Shown: positions 1 to 8,782 of the stretch, piece by piece
How positions within the stretch are numbered: the stretch's first letter is position 1
Layout: the number at the start of each line of letters is the position of its first letter
Source: Pseudomonadota bacterium
GTDB taxonomy: Bacteria > Desulfobacterota > Binatia > Binatales > Binataceae
Reading direction: 5' to 3'
Length of the DNA: 64,000 nt
NCBI GenBank assembly: GCA_021325025.1
Contig: JAJPHZ010000039.1
Span: forward strand, 62,001-126,000
The notes under the pieces: generated by a model
Seen by the model: only the letters and a program-made list of their open reading frames with translations
Told to the model about the DNA's origin: nothing
Databases searched by the model: none
Program-made: the position numbers and the translations under genes

Positions 1-491
1 AGCTGCTGGTGGCGGTCGCCAATGAGAAGACCGCCTACACGGTCGACTCGCGCGCCGGTTATGTCGGCGGCGATTACAAGCCGGGCGCCGCGTTCCCCGG
101 ATGGCCCAAGCCCGGCTACAACCATTGGGAAGTGCGCAAGACCTACCTCATCAACTTGAAACCGCTGCCCGCGCTGGGTTCGGGCTACTGCTACTCACAG
201 CGCATTTTCTACGTCGACGCTCAGACCTGGGACGGGACTTCCAACCTCGAGAACTACGACCGCAACGGCAAGCTGTACCATACCGTGTGGAGCATCCACG
301 GTCCGACCACCGTGCACGGCGAGCGCACGGTGCTGTCGCGCGCGTTTGCCTTCTCCCTGGGCATGGACTGGCAGAACAACCACGCCTCGCCGGATATCGG
401 CTACGACCTGAAGCTGGACAAGGCGGCTCCGGGCGAATACCTGGAGCCGGGCATCTATACTCCCAGCGGACTGTCGCGCGTCATGAAGTGA
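1..491 (+). CDS. DUF1329-like exported protein, C-terminal part (5' end outside window)
   Basis: The reading frame is open from the window edge (first full codon at base 3) to a TGA at 489-491, giving about 162 residues. The sequence aligns with the C-terminal third of three complete relatives in this window. It shares the FPGWPKPG block, the GYCYSQRIFYVD block, an ENYDRNGKLY block and a terminal LSRVMK where the relatives end in L(S/A)(R/K/Q)IM(K/Q). The family resembles DUF1329, envelope proteins of unknown function often found near RND exporters and lipid or steroid catabolism genes. A GTG at base 9 is probably internal, because the relatives continue for about 290 residues upstream. Confidence 0.85.
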   Translation, partial: LLVAVANEKTAYTVDSRAGYVGGDYKPGAAFPGWPKPGYNHWEVRKTYLINLKPLPALGSGYCYSQRIFYVDAQTWDGTSNLENYDRNGKLYHTVWSIHGPTTVHGERTVLSRAFAFSLGMDWQNNHASPDIGYDLKLDKAAPGEYLEPGIYTPSGLSRVMK

Positions 492-557
492 CGCAAGTCA
501 CTGTGTGAAATGCTGCAGGGGCGCCCGGACAACCGCGGCGCCCCTGTCGTTTGGGCC

Positions 558-977
558 TTACTTGACCAGACTCCAGTGGAAAATTTTCCCTTCCGTCCCG
601 TCGTTCCACCTGACCGGCTCGAAGACCAGCTTGACCGGCAGGTCCAGCCGCAGTTGCGAGGCGTCGCCACCGGGCATATCCGCCACCACGATCGGTCCTT
701 CCTCGATTTGCGCCAGCACCACCAGATTGGGCGGCGGGATTTCGGGAAAGTACTGGCGGTAGAACACGCACCACGACATTATCTTTCCGCGCCCGCTCAT
801 CAGATCCCACCGGTAATTCTCCGACAGGCATTTGGGGCAGACGCCGACGGGTGGATAGCGCACGAAGCCGCAGTCGGCGCATCGTTGCAGGCGCAACTCG
901 CCCTTGTCGACCGCCTCCCACAACGGCCCGTCGAACATGCCTTTGGGCGGCGCCGGCCGAACTTTGATCTCACTCAT
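558..977 (-). CDS. DUF35 OB-fold/zinc-ribbon partner of thiolase-fold enzyme
   Basis: A 139-residue protein with a rubredoxin-like zinc ribbon (C33-x2-C36 and C47-x2-C50, CADCG...CPKC) followed by an OB-fold typical of DUF35. Such proteins bind a thiolase-fold partner and supply CoA-ester binding, as ChsH2 does for the steroid aldolase Ltp2. The start codon lies in an ATGA overlap (974-977) with the stop of the upstream thiolase-fold gene, which implies translational coupling and a stoichiometric complex. A longer in-frame reading to 1223 runs over the upstream gene and has no family similarity, so I rejected that start. The family and partnership are clear; the substrate is not. Confidence 0.88.
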   Translation of the reverse strand: MSEIKVRPAPPKGMFDGPLWEAVDKGELRLQRCADCGFVRYPPVGVCPKCLSENYRWDLMSGRGKIMSWCVFYRQYFPEIPPPNLVVLAQIEEGPIVVADMPGGDASQLRLDLPVKLVFEPVRWNDGTEGKIFHWSLVK

Positions 978-2161
978 GACAATCTCCCGTAAATCACCGA
1001 ACCCGCCTTGGCGTTCTGGTTGAGCATGAAATGCGCGTAGCGGGCGCCGGCAACCTGGCGCGGTCCGGCTTCGCCGCGCAACTGGCGCACCATTTCCGCC
1101 TGCGCGTTCCATCCGTGCATGTATGCCTCCGACAGCATCCCGCCCGAGGTGTTGACCGGAAACTTGCCGCCCGGGCCGATGCCCCTGGTCCTGATGAATT
1201 CGGCGGCGCGTCCTTCCTCGCAATAGCCGCAGTTCTCCAGCATGTAGAACAATTCGCCGCTGAAGTTGTCGTAGTAGTAAAACGCGCTGATGTCCTCCGG
1301 CCCAACACCCGCCATCTGGTAGGCCTCCTGCGCGGCACGAGTCATCTGCTTGCGGCTGAAGTTGAGTTTGGGCCGGAACTGCGCCATGTCGGCGTTGTCC
1401 TCGCCGAAGCCGACTCCTTTGACGGCAACCACCGGATGATTCTTCATCCGCCGAGCGCGATCGAGGCTGGTCACGATCAGCGTGACACCGCCGTCGTTGA
1501 TGAGGCAGTAGTCGAGCAGACGCAGCGGCGCGGCCACGAACGGCGAGCGCAGATAGTCCTCCAGCGTGATGGGATTGCGCATGATGGCGCGCGGATTCAT
1601 GCTGGCCCAGGCGCGCTGCGCAATCGGCACCATCCCGATCTCCTCGTGCTTAAGCCCGTACTTTTCCATGTAGCGCTGCACCACGACCGCGTCGAAGGCG
1701 CCCTGCGAGGTAAATCCCCACGGCCGGTACCAGTAGTAGTGCAGCACCGCCTCGCTGGCGACGGCGTTGGGGCCGCCGAACTGGCGCCCCGACGATCGGT
1801 AGGCGTTGCCATAGATGACCGCGACGCATTCGGCGCGGCCGCTGGAAATCGCGTCGATGGCCAGCGCCATCGCTTCGTGCACCCAGAACGCGCCCCAACT
1901 GAAATTCAGGTCCAGGCCCAGGACTTCCTCCACCCGCATCCACGGCACCAGCGCCGCAACCATCCCGTCGATGTCGCTTGCCTTAAGTCCGGCGTCCTCC
2001 AGGGCCAGCTTGAAGCCCCGGGCGGCGTAGCCGAAAACGTCGGTGGTGGGCGGCTTGCGGGCGCGGGCCGCAGCGTAATCGGCGCCGAAATCGGTCTCGC
2101 CGATTCCCACGATTGCCGCGACGTCCGCGCCGGTTCTCAACAGCTTTGGATCGTAGCCCAT
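974..2161 (-). CDS. Thiolase-fold protein of the SCP-x/Ltp2 type (probable CoA-thioester aldolase)
   Basis: A 395-residue thiolase-superfamily protein. It starts with AAIVGIGETDF as lipid-transfer thiolases do, and has APLRLLDYC near 211, YDNF at 297-300, GGKFPVNTSGG at 331-341 and LSEAY ending at Y347. Y297 and Y347 match two tyrosines reported as catalytic in the Ltp2 steroid side-chain aldolases. Where true thiolases carry the nucleophilic Cys (CGSG-like segment), this protein reads FSWGAFWVHEA (87-97), with no Cys. That argues for retro-aldol cleavage rather than thiolysis. A GGAG ribosome site lies just upstream of the ATG, and the gene overlaps the DUF35 gene by 4 nt. Expected role: release of a short unit from a beta-hydroxyacyl-CoA in the cytoplasm. 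The aldolase assignment is inference. Confidence 0.85.
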   Translation of the reverse strand: MGYDPKLLRTGADVAAIVGIGETDFGADYAAARARKPPTTDVFGYAARGFKLALEDAGLKASDIDGMVAALVPWMRVEEVLGLDLNFSWGAFWVHEAMALAIDAISSGRAECVAVIYGNAYRSSGRQFGGPNAVASEAVLHYYWYRPWGFTSQGAFDAVVVQRYMEKYGLKHEEIGMVPIAQRAWASMNPRAIMRNPITLEDYLRSPFVAAPLRLLDYCLINDGGVTLIVTSLDRARRMKNHPVVAVKGVGFGEDNADMAQFRPKLNFSRKQMTRAAQEAYQMAGVGPEDISAFYYYDNFSGELFYMLENCGYCEEGRAAEFIRTRGIGPGGKFPVNTSGGMLSEAYMHGWNAQAEMVRQLRGEAGPRQVAGARYAHFMLNQNAKAGSVIYGRLS

Positions 2162-2347
2162 AACGGCTCTCCTTCGGGCTCTGTCTATCGTCGCGCCGCC
2201 TTGCCGGTCAAGCTCCCCGGAAATGGCCGAACCGGCCCATCACGTTCAGTTTAAGTAAAGTTTTGAATAAACAGGAAAAAAATTTGATAGACGCACCTGC
2301 CTCCACATACGGCATACTTTTGCGGCTTTGTGACGGAGGATGCCAGC

Positions 2348-3718
2348 ATGCAGAGATTATTCGGCCACAGGCGCGCTGGAATGCTGAGTGCGGCCTTGGC
2401 GATAGCGCTGCTTGTCGCCTGGGGCAGATGCGCGCGGGCCCAACAATTCGATCTCAACGCGTACAAGGCGCTGGTGGACGCCAACGGCCCCGATGCAGTG
2501 CCCGAAGGCACCGTCATCACGGTGCACAACTGGCAGAAGTATCGCAACTTTTTCGGCGTCGGCGAGCAGGCGCTGTATAGTGGAAAATACGAATTCCACG
2601 TCGGCGACGGCCCGGACTATGACGTAGCGGTCGGTCCGACCCACCATTTCAAAGAGCCCACCCAATTGCGGCTGGACACCGAAAAGTACAGCGCGCAGAC
2701 GCGCTTGGAGCCCACGGCTGGCGGCTCATACACGATCAAGAATTGGGTCGCCGGCTGGCCGTTTCCCAATCCGCAGGAACCCCAGCGCGCTTATAAAGTT
2801 TATTTCGACGGCTGGGGTTCGTATATTCCGCAAATCTATTTCTTTAAGTCCGGCTCACCCAATGGCGACCGTTACTACAACCATTACCGGACTTATGTGG
2901 ACCTCGCCAATTACCGCTTGACGCACCGCAGCGATCCGGGAATTCCCATCAACTTCCCGGACAACCAGGGCGTGCTTCTTTCGCAGTTTATTTTCGTAAC
3001 AGCACCCGAACAGTCCAAATACACGGTGTCGCTGACGCTGCAATACGATGACCCTAACAGGCTCAACGATGTCTACGTCTTTCTGCCTTCGTTGCGCCGC
3101 TCGCTGCGCCTGTCTTCGGCGGCGCGATGTTCGCCGATTCTTGGCAGCGATTATCTCAACGATGACAACACCAACGGGCTGAGCCTCGTGGTCTCCAATT
3201 TCCACATGGATTACCTGGGCGAAAAGAAGATCCTGGCGATCGTCAATGGCAAGCAGGGTTCGGACGCCACCTGGGAGTCGGCCAATGCCACGATAACCCA
3301 GCATGCGCCCCTGGGCGGATGGCCGATAAGCAGACTGCTAGGCCCGTGGGAAGTCAGGAAGGTCCATGTCATCCGAATCACGCCGATACCGGAATTGGCC
3401 GGCCACAGCTATTGTTACTCCAACGCCGTCATCTACCTGGACAGCGAGTTTTACCTGCCGCTGACTCGCGAAACGTACGACGTGGGCGGTAAACTGTGGA
3501 AGGTCCAGATTCTGTCTTACATCCCTACCAAGGTTTACGACGGCTTCATGCCGCTTAACTCCTACTCCAGCGACGGTTCGATTATCGACCTTCAAAATCT
3601 GCACTACTCGGTGTCAGCTCTTTATGAAAAATCGATCGGGATGGAGCAGGTGCCGAAAAAGTACCAGGACATCGGAGTGAGGGCCTTTCCCAAGGGCCTG
3701 TCGCAGATCATGCAGTAA
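2348..3718 (+). CDS. DUF1329-like exported protein
   Basis: A 456-residue protein with an N-terminal signal peptide: RHRRAG-like basic start, a hydrophobic run, and a likely cut after ARA before QQFDLN. It matches the other DUF1329-like proteins of the window, with FLPSLRRSLRLSSAARCSPI around residue 260, a tryptophan/proline-rich GWPFPNP block, and an ending LSQIMQ. I chose ATG 2348 because GGAGGA (2335-2340) sits 7 nt upstream; an in-frame GTG at 2330 precedes that site. It lies divergent to the thiolase-fold/DUF35 operon, separated by an AT-rich stretch (about 2245-2330) that probably holds promoters for both. Function is unknown; an envelope lipid-handling role is inferred from the family. 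Confidence 0.85.
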   Translation: MQRLFGHRRAGMLSAALAIALLVAWGRCARAQQFDLNAYKALVDANGPDAVPEGTVITVHNWQKYRNFFGVGEQALYSGKYEFHVGDGPDYDVAVGPTHHFKEPTQLRLDTEKYSAQTRLEPTAGGSYTIKNWVAGWPFPNPQEPQRAYKVYFDGWGSYIPQIYFFKSGSPNGDRYYNHYRTYVDLANYRLTHRSDPGIPINFPDNQGVLLSQFIFVTAPEQSKYTVSLTLQYDDPNRLNDVYVFLPSLRRSLRLSSAARCSPILGSDYLNDDNTNGLSLVVSNFHMDYLGEKKILAIVNGKQGSDATWESANATITQHAPLGGWPISRLLGPWEVRKVHVIRITPIPELAGHSYCYSNAVIYLDSEFYLPLTRETYDVGGKLWKVQILSYIPTKVYDGFMPLNSYSSDGSIIDLQNLHYSVSALYEKSIGMEQVPKKYQDIGVRAFPKGLSQIMQ

Positions 3719-3730
3719 GGACGTTGGCAC

Positions 3731-3759
3731 TTGACGATGTGGGCGCTGGTGCTGTTAAT
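3731..3759 (+). promoter_or_regulatory. Putative sigma70-type promoter of the amidohydrolase gene
   Basis: TTGACG (3731-3736) and GTTAAT (3754-3759) are separated by 17 bases, near the consensus for both boxes and spacing. The predicted transcript would begin around 3766, just ahead of GGAGGA and the ATG at 3783. It suggests the amidohydrolase is not only read through from the DUF1329-like gene 64 bases upstream. Confidence 0.4.
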
Positions 3760-3782
3760 GGAAAGATAACGGAGGACTTACA

Positions 3783-4907
3783 ATGGCAAATTTGCGGTTC
3801 TTTTCCGCCGATTCGCACCTGATGGAACCGGGCGATCTATGGGAGAAGCGGCTGGACAAAAAGTTCCGCGACGCCTCGCCGCGCGTGATTCCCAATCCCA
3901 GAGGCGGTTTCCTGTTTACTGCCCCCGAGATCAGCCCGTTTCCGGTGTCGGCCGGTTTCGGCGCCGGCCACAGCCCCGAGGAGATGCTGGAGTTTCGAAA
4001 AAAGGGCTACGAAGCGTGCCGGCCCAGCGGATGGGATCCGGTCGAGCGGTTGAAGGACCAGGATATCGACGGGGTGCTGGGCGAGGTTTTGTATCCGACG
4101 CTGGGGATGCCGCTGTTCCAGCTTCAGGACGCCGAATTGCAGCTTGCCTGCTTCAAGGTCTTCAACGACTTCAATGCCGAGTTCTGTTCCCACAATCCCA
4201 GGCGCCTGATTGGCGCAGCGCTGATTCCGCTGGCCGACGTTAATGAAGGCATCAGGGAATTGCAGCGGGCGGCGAAAATCGGACTGCGCGGCGCGATGAT
4301 CTCCGGCAGCCCGACGATTCCCTACTACGATCCCCGCTACGACCCGTTCTGGGCGGCGGCCTCGGATGTCGGTCTGCCGCTGTCGCTGCACGTCATCACC
4401 GGTTCGACCAAGGCGAGCACCGGCGCGATGTCGGGGATGGGCGAAGCGGCGGCGCGCGCGGTGGGCGCCGAGTTCTACATGTCGATGGTGTTCGAGGTAC
4501 AGCGCTCGATCGTGCACCTGGTTTCGGGCCGTGTGCTGGAGCGCTTTCCGAAGCTCAAATTCGTCTCCGCCGAGAACGACGTGGGCTGGATTCCCCACTT
4601 CATGTTCCGCATGGATCATGCCTACGAGAAGCTGACGCCGCCCACCGAGCGGATGATTCCCAACCCGCCCAGCGAATACATCAAGCGCCAGATCTTCGCG
4701 ACCTTCCTGGAGGATCCCGTTGCGCCCGTCGCGGTCAAGCTGTTCGGCGAGGACAACTACCTGTGGGGCAGCGACTTCCCGCATACCGACTCGACGTGGC
4801 CCAAGTCGCGCCAGACCATCGAGCGCGTCTTCGCCGGCGTCGACGCCGATATTACTGACAAGATCCTCTATCGCAACGCGGCCCGGGTTTATGGTCTGGA
4901 CCTGTAG
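3783..4907 (+). CDS. Amidohydrolase-2 family protein (ACMSD-like TIM barrel)
   Basis: A 374-residue metal-dependent hydrolase of the amidohydrolase-2 family, whose members include ACMSD and other decarboxylases or C-C hydrolases. It shows the N-terminal ADSHLMEP motif (DxHxxE) at about residue 9, a LSLHVITG histidine strand near 203, SAENDVGW near 262 and the C-terminal aspartate motif GSDFPHTDSTWP near 331. GGAGGA lies 7 nt before the ATG. It is closely similar to the gene at 17166-18266 and more distantly to that at 61700-62809. It follows a DUF1329-like gene and precedes a MetE-like gene on the same strand. The reaction could be hydrolysis or non-oxidative decarboxylation of a cyclic acid; the sequence does not decide. 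Confidence 0.85.
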   Translation: MANLRFFSADSHLMEPGDLWEKRLDKKFRDASPRVIPNPRGGFLFTAPEISPFPVSAGFGAGHSPEEMLEFRKKGYEACRPSGWDPVERLKDQDIDGVLGEVLYPTLGMPLFQLQDAELQLACFKVFNDFNAEFCSHNPRRLIGAALIPLADVNEGIRELQRAAKIGLRGAMISGSPTIPYYDPRYDPFWAAASDVGLPLSLHVITGSTKASTGAMSGMGEAAARAVGAEFYMSMVFEVQRSIVHLVSGRVLERFPKLKFVSAENDVGWIPHFMFRMDHAYEKLTPPTERMIPNPPSEYIKRQIFATFLEDPVAPVAVKLFGEDNYLWGSDFPHTDSTWPKSRQTIERVFAGVDADITDKILYRNAARVYGLDL

Positions 4908-5040
4908 GCCGGCAGGGAACTGACGGCAGGGGCGCCCCAACGGCGTCCCGCTGTACATCTTTCCCCGTCCGCCTTCTCGCGCCATATGCTTTGGGTGTCG
5001 TGGGTGTTGCCTGCTCGCACACCCGCCAAAGGGGCGTTTC

Positions 5041-6183
5041 ATGATGCGCAGTACTGAGCGGATTTTGACCACGCACACCGGCAGTCTGCCGCGGCCGGCC
5101 AAGCTGTTGGAGATGATGGTCTCGGGTGACATGGGCCGCCTCAACGACGATCCGACCTTTCAGGCCCACGTACGCTCCGCCGTGGCCGAGGTGGTGCGCC
5201 TGCAGACCGCCACCGGCATCGACGTAATCAACGACGGTGAGCAGAGCAAGGCGAATTACGGCATCTACATCAAGGAGCGTCTGACCGGATTGGGCGGGAC
5301 CGGCAAGCCGATGAGCTTTTCGGACCTGGTTCCCTTCCCCGAGTATTACGAGCGCGTCTTTCCCAGTGCCATGCGCGTGCCGATGGGTGGATGCAACGGG
5401 CCGGTGTCGTATGCGGGCCTGGCCGAGGTCGATCGCGACATCGCCAACTTCAAGGCGGCGGCGCAGGGCCTTCGATATGAAGAGGCTTTTATCACCGCGG
5501 CGTCACCAGGAATCATCGCGCACTTCCTGGACAACGAGTTCTATCCCGATGACGAGGCCTACCTGATGGCGGTGGCCGACGCGATGAGGGTCGAGTACGA
5601 GCGGTTGCATCAGGCCGGCTTCATCGTGCAGGTCGATTGTCCGGACCTGGCGATGGCGCGATGCGAAAAGGCGTTTGCCAACGCCAGCTTGCGCGAATTC
5701 CAACAGGCCGCCGAACTGCACGTCGAGGCGCTCAACCGGGCGCTGGCCGCAATTCCGCCCGAGTCATTGCGGATGCATATCTGCTGGGGTAATTATGAGG
5801 GCCCTCACCATCGCGACGTCGAACTGAAGGACATTATCGACATCGTGCTCAAGGCGCGCCCCGCGGCAATCGTGCTGGAGGCGTGCAATCCCCGCCATGA
5901 GCACGAATGGCAGGTGTTTGAGAAGCGAAAGCTTGCGCCCGACAAGGTGCTGATTCCGGGCGTGATCGACACGGTCACCAATTTCGTCGAGCATCCTGAA
6001 CTGGTCGCGCAGCGCATCGAACGCTGGGCGCGCGTGGTGGGCCGCGAAGCGGTCATCGCCGGCACCGACTGCGGCTTCGCCAGCGGCGCTTCCTACCTGA
6101 CGGTCTTTCCGGACATCGCGTGGCTGAAGCTGCGCTCGCTGGTCGAAGGCGCGCGGATTGCCAGTTCAAGGCTGTGGGGCTGA
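5041..6183 (+). CDS. MetE C-terminal-type zinc methyl/alkyl-transferase
   Basis: A 380-residue protein matching only the catalytic C-terminal barrel of cobalamin-independent methionine synthase. It begins ILTTHTGSLPRP and has VINDGEQ near 63. The zinc-site residues are present: H246-x-C248 (HICWGNYEG), an acidic residue near E280 (VLEACNP) and C344 (GTDCGF). Proteins of this length without the N-terminal MetE half include epoxyalkane:coenzyme M transferases and other thiol alkyltransferases, so methionine synthesis is not assured. The start is ATGATG at 5041/5044 with AAGGGG just upstream. The catabolic context (amidohydrolase before, P450 operon converging after) favours a thiol alkyl-transfer or ring-opening role, which is inference. 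Confidence 0.85.
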   Translation: MMRSTERILTTHTGSLPRPAKLLEMMVSGDMGRLNDDPTFQAHVRSAVAEVVRLQTATGIDVINDGEQSKANYGIYIKERLTGLGGTGKPMSFSDLVPFPEYYERVFPSAMRVPMGGCNGPVSYAGLAEVDRDIANFKAAAQGLRYEEAFITAASPGIIAHFLDNEFYPDDEAYLMAVADAMRVEYERLHQAGFIVQVDCPDLAMARCEKAFANASLREFQQAAELHVEALNRALAAIPPESLRMHICWGNYEGPHHRDVELKDIIDIVLKARPAAIVLEACNPRHEHEWQVFEKRKLAPDKVLIPGVIDTVTNFVEHPELVAQRIERWARVVGREAVIAGTDCGFASGASYLTVFPDIAWLKLRSLVEGARIASSRLWG

Positions 6184-6212
6184 GCGGGGGCGCGGCGAGC
6201 AACGGGTGGGGC

Positions 6213-7406
6213 CTAATCCACCCGCACCATCAGTTCCGTCAGGGCGCGATTGCGATGGCTGCCGCGATACTTGAAGGCGGCGTCGGGATCGGACAGGCGG
6301 ATATTGGGGAAGGCCTGGAGCCAGGAGGCGAGCGCGATTTGGTTCTCCATCCGCGCCAGATACGCGCCCAGGCAAAAATGCAGTCCCAACCCCAGCCCCA
6401 CGTGTTCCTCGGTGTTGCGCGTGATGTCGAAGCGGTCGGGGTCGGGAAACTTGGCCGGATCGCGATTGGCCGCCGCCAGGATTACGAACAGCGGGCTTGC
6501 GCCTGGGATTTCGGTTCCCTCGAAATTGATATCTTCTTTTGCGTAGCGCGTAATCAGCAGGACCGAGTTGTCAAACCGCATCGTTTCCTCGATCGCATTG
6601 TTGACCAACTCCGGCCGCTCGCGCAGCAACTCCAACTGCCCGCGATGCGTCAGCAGGTTCTTGGCGACGTTGGTTATCAGCCCCGCCGTGGTATCCTGCC
6701 CCGCCAGCAGCACCAGCATCATCATGTTGACGGCGTCCTCGTAGCTCATCTGATCCTGGCGGTAATAATCGAGCATCTCGCCCAGGAAATCCTCCTGGGG
6801 CGGCTCGTTGAGCCTGCGGTCGATCATCTCGGCGAAGTACTGGCGCCACGAGGCCTGCGCCTGCGAAAAGCTGAGCGGCACCTTCTGCCCGGGCTCGGTC
6901 GTGCCGATCGCGCTTAAGCCCCTGGCCCAGCTCTCGTACAGGCCGCGATGCTCCAGCGGCATGTCCATCAGCCAGCAGATGACGTACAGCGGGATGAGGT
7001 AGGCAAACTCGGTTACGAAATTGAACTCCTTGCGGCCGCGCAGGCCCGCGATGATGCCGTCGACGATAGCCTGGGTCTGCTGCGCGTAGCTGCGCACGCT
7101 CTTGGGGGAAAAGGTGCGCTGCACCAGTTTGCGCAGACGGCTGTGGTCGGGCTCATCGGCGAACGAAATCACCTTGGCGCCGCCGAACACGTCCAGCGCG
7201 GCGTTGACCTCATCCTTGGGAATTTCGTTCTTGAAATGGTCGGGGTCCTTCAGCACCTTGACCACGTGGTCGTATTGCGCGATCAGCGTGGTGGTCTGGC
7301 CCATGAAAATCTGCCTGGGCCGCCCCTGCATCAGCGGTTTGTAGAAAGGGAAGGGGTCGGCGACGATGCGAGGATCCAAGGGATTGAAATCGACTTCGCT
7401 GCTCAT
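6213..7406 (-). CDS. Cytochrome P450 (first of three)
   Basis: A 397-residue soluble bacterial P450. It has an I-helix AGQDTT oxygen-activation motif, the K-helix ETMR (ExxR) and the heme loop GLGLHFCLG with C345 as thiolate ligand. The loop's usual leading Phe is Leu. P450s of this length need a ferredoxin and a reductase, neither of which is encoded in this window. The gene is last in a minus-strand row of LLM oxidoreductase, aldehyde dehydrogenase and AraC regulator. It converges with the MetE-like gene (29-base gap, no clear terminator). Likely hydroxylates a lipophilic substrate. No Shine-Dalgarno is obvious before the ATG. Confidence 0.92.
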   Translation of the reverse strand: MSSEVDFNPLDPRIVADPFPFYKPLMQGRPRQIFMGQTTTLIAQYDHVVKVLKDPDHFKNEIPKDEVNAALDVFGGAKVISFADEPDHSRLRKLVQRTFSPKSVRSYAQQTQAIVDGIIAGLRGRKEFNFVTEFAYLIPLYVICWLMDMPLEHRGLYESWARGLSAIGTTEPGQKVPLSFSQAQASWRQYFAEMIDRRLNEPPQEDFLGEMLDYYRQDQMSYEDAVNMMMLVLLAGQDTTAGLITNVAKNLLTHRGQLELLRERPELVNNAIEETMRFDNSVLLITRYAKEDINFEGTEIPGASPLFVILAAANRDPAKFPDPDRFDITRNTEEHVGLGLGLHFCLGAYLARMENQIALASWLQAFPNIRLSDPDAAFKYRGSHRNRALTELMVRVD

Positions 7407-7518
7407 GGTGCAACACTTGCCGCAAAGATAATTAGCATCCGCCCCGATGGCCGTCTTTCCGATTCCTGCCGCGGCTGTAGAAATCCTGCCGAAAAGTTTA
7501 TGCGCACCGCGTGGGCCG

Positions 7519-8715
7519 CTACGCCTGCTTCTTGGCCGCCAGGGTGGCGTCGGCCGGCGGCAGCGGATTGCCAGTCATGCGATGCTGCTCGAGCTGCTCG
7601 TTGGTAACCCGGATACCCTCTTCCAGCGCCGCGAGCTGCACGTCGCGATTTTTCAGGTTGAAGTCGTAAACGGCGCGGCGGGTTGAAAAACCGTTGTTGA
7701 AGTGCGGCATCACGTAGCGCGCGATCAACTCGTAGCTGCGCTTGGTCTGCTCCCAGTCGGCCCAGTCGTTGGCCAGGATCAGGTGCGCGCCGAACTCGCC
7801 GATTCGATAGATGCGCTCGATATGGCGGATCGCGTCGTCGGGAGTTCCGATCGCGGCCAGCCCGTTGTCCACCAGGAAATTGGCGGGATCGGTGATATTG
7901 GGCGGCACGATCGCGAACGTCCCGGCCTCGGCCAGGTAGCGCACCCATGCTTCCAATCCGAACTTCACGTTCTCAAACGCCTTCTCGCGCGTCTCCGCGA
8001 TATGCATCAGCGAGCAGATCCGCAGCCGCCTGCGATCCATGCGCTGCCCCTGGCGCGCGGCGGTTTGTTCCGCCAGACGCCAATTGTCGAACAGCGCCTG
8101 CAGGGCAAGGTCGGAGGTGCCGCTGATCGAAAGCATGCCCAGATTCCACTGGCCCGCCAGTAATCCCGACACCGGAGTGCGCGAGGAGCTGATCACGACC
8201 TCGAGATGGGGATCGCTGTAAGGCGGAAGCTGCAAGCGCGCGTTGCGCAGTACGAACCAGTCGCTTTCTTTGGTGACGGTCTCGCCGCGCAAAAGACGCA
8301 TGATTACCTCGACCGACTCCTGAACGCGGCGGCGCTGGTCGACGGTCTTGACGCCGAACATCATCGCGTCGCTGACCAGCGCGCCCGGACCCACGCCGAG
8401 CATCGCGCGCCCGCGCGTCATGTGATCGAGCTGTGTCATCCGATCCGCCACGTTCATCGGGCAATGGTAGGGCAGCGACACCACGCCGGTTCCCAGCTTG
8501 ATATATTTGGTGCGCTCGGCAGCCGCGGCGATGAAAAGTTCGGGCGATGCGATAATCTCGAATCCGCCCGAATGATGCTCTCCGATCCAGGCTTCGTCAT
8601 AGCCCAGATGGTCGAGCAGTTCGATCAACTCCATGTCGCGTCCAAGCGTGGTCGTGACATCCTCGATGATCGCGTGAAAGGGGGCCAGAAAAATTCCCGA
8701 GCGCAGCCGTTTCAT
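7519..8715 (-). CDS. LLM-class flavin-dependent monooxygenase (limonene monooxygenase-like)
   Basis: A 398-residue bacterial luciferase-like TIM barrel. It shows LGYDEAWIGEHHSGG near 37-51, GTGVVSLPYHCP near 75 and DHMTRGRAMLGVGPG near 97-111, all typical of F420- or FMN-dependent LLM proteins. The overall pattern resembles limonene 1,2-monooxygenase and alkane monooxygenase homologues. GGGAG lies 7 nt ahead of the ATG. It sits between the P450 and the aldehyde dehydrogenase on the same strand. It probably inserts oxygen into, or oxidises, an apolar substrate using reduced flavin from a separate reductase. Choice between FMN and F420 cannot be made by eye. Confidence 0.87.
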   Translation of the reverse strand: MKRLRSGIFLAPFHAIIEDVTTTLGRDMELIELLDHLGYDEAWIGEHHSGGFEIIASPELFIAAAAERTKYIKLGTGVVSLPYHCPMNVADRMTQLDHMTRGRAMLGVGPGALVSDAMMFGVKTVDQRRRVQESVEVIMRLLRGETVTKESDWFVLRNARLQLPPYSDPHLEVVISSSRTPVSGLLAGQWNLGMLSISGTSDLALQALFDNWRLAEQTAARQGQRMDRRRLRICSLMHIAETREKAFENVKFGLEAWVRYLAEAGTFAIVPPNITDPANFLVDNGLAAIGTPDDAIRHIERIYRIGEFGAHLILANDWADWEQTKRSYELIARYVMPHFNNGFSTRRAVYDFNLKNRDVQLAALEEGIRVTNEQLEQHRMTGNPLPPADATLAAKKQA

Positions 8716-8782
8716 TGCGTTCTCCCGCCTTGTTATTGACCTATCAGCGTAGCCGTCTTGCGCGTTCCAGTCACTGCAGCTT

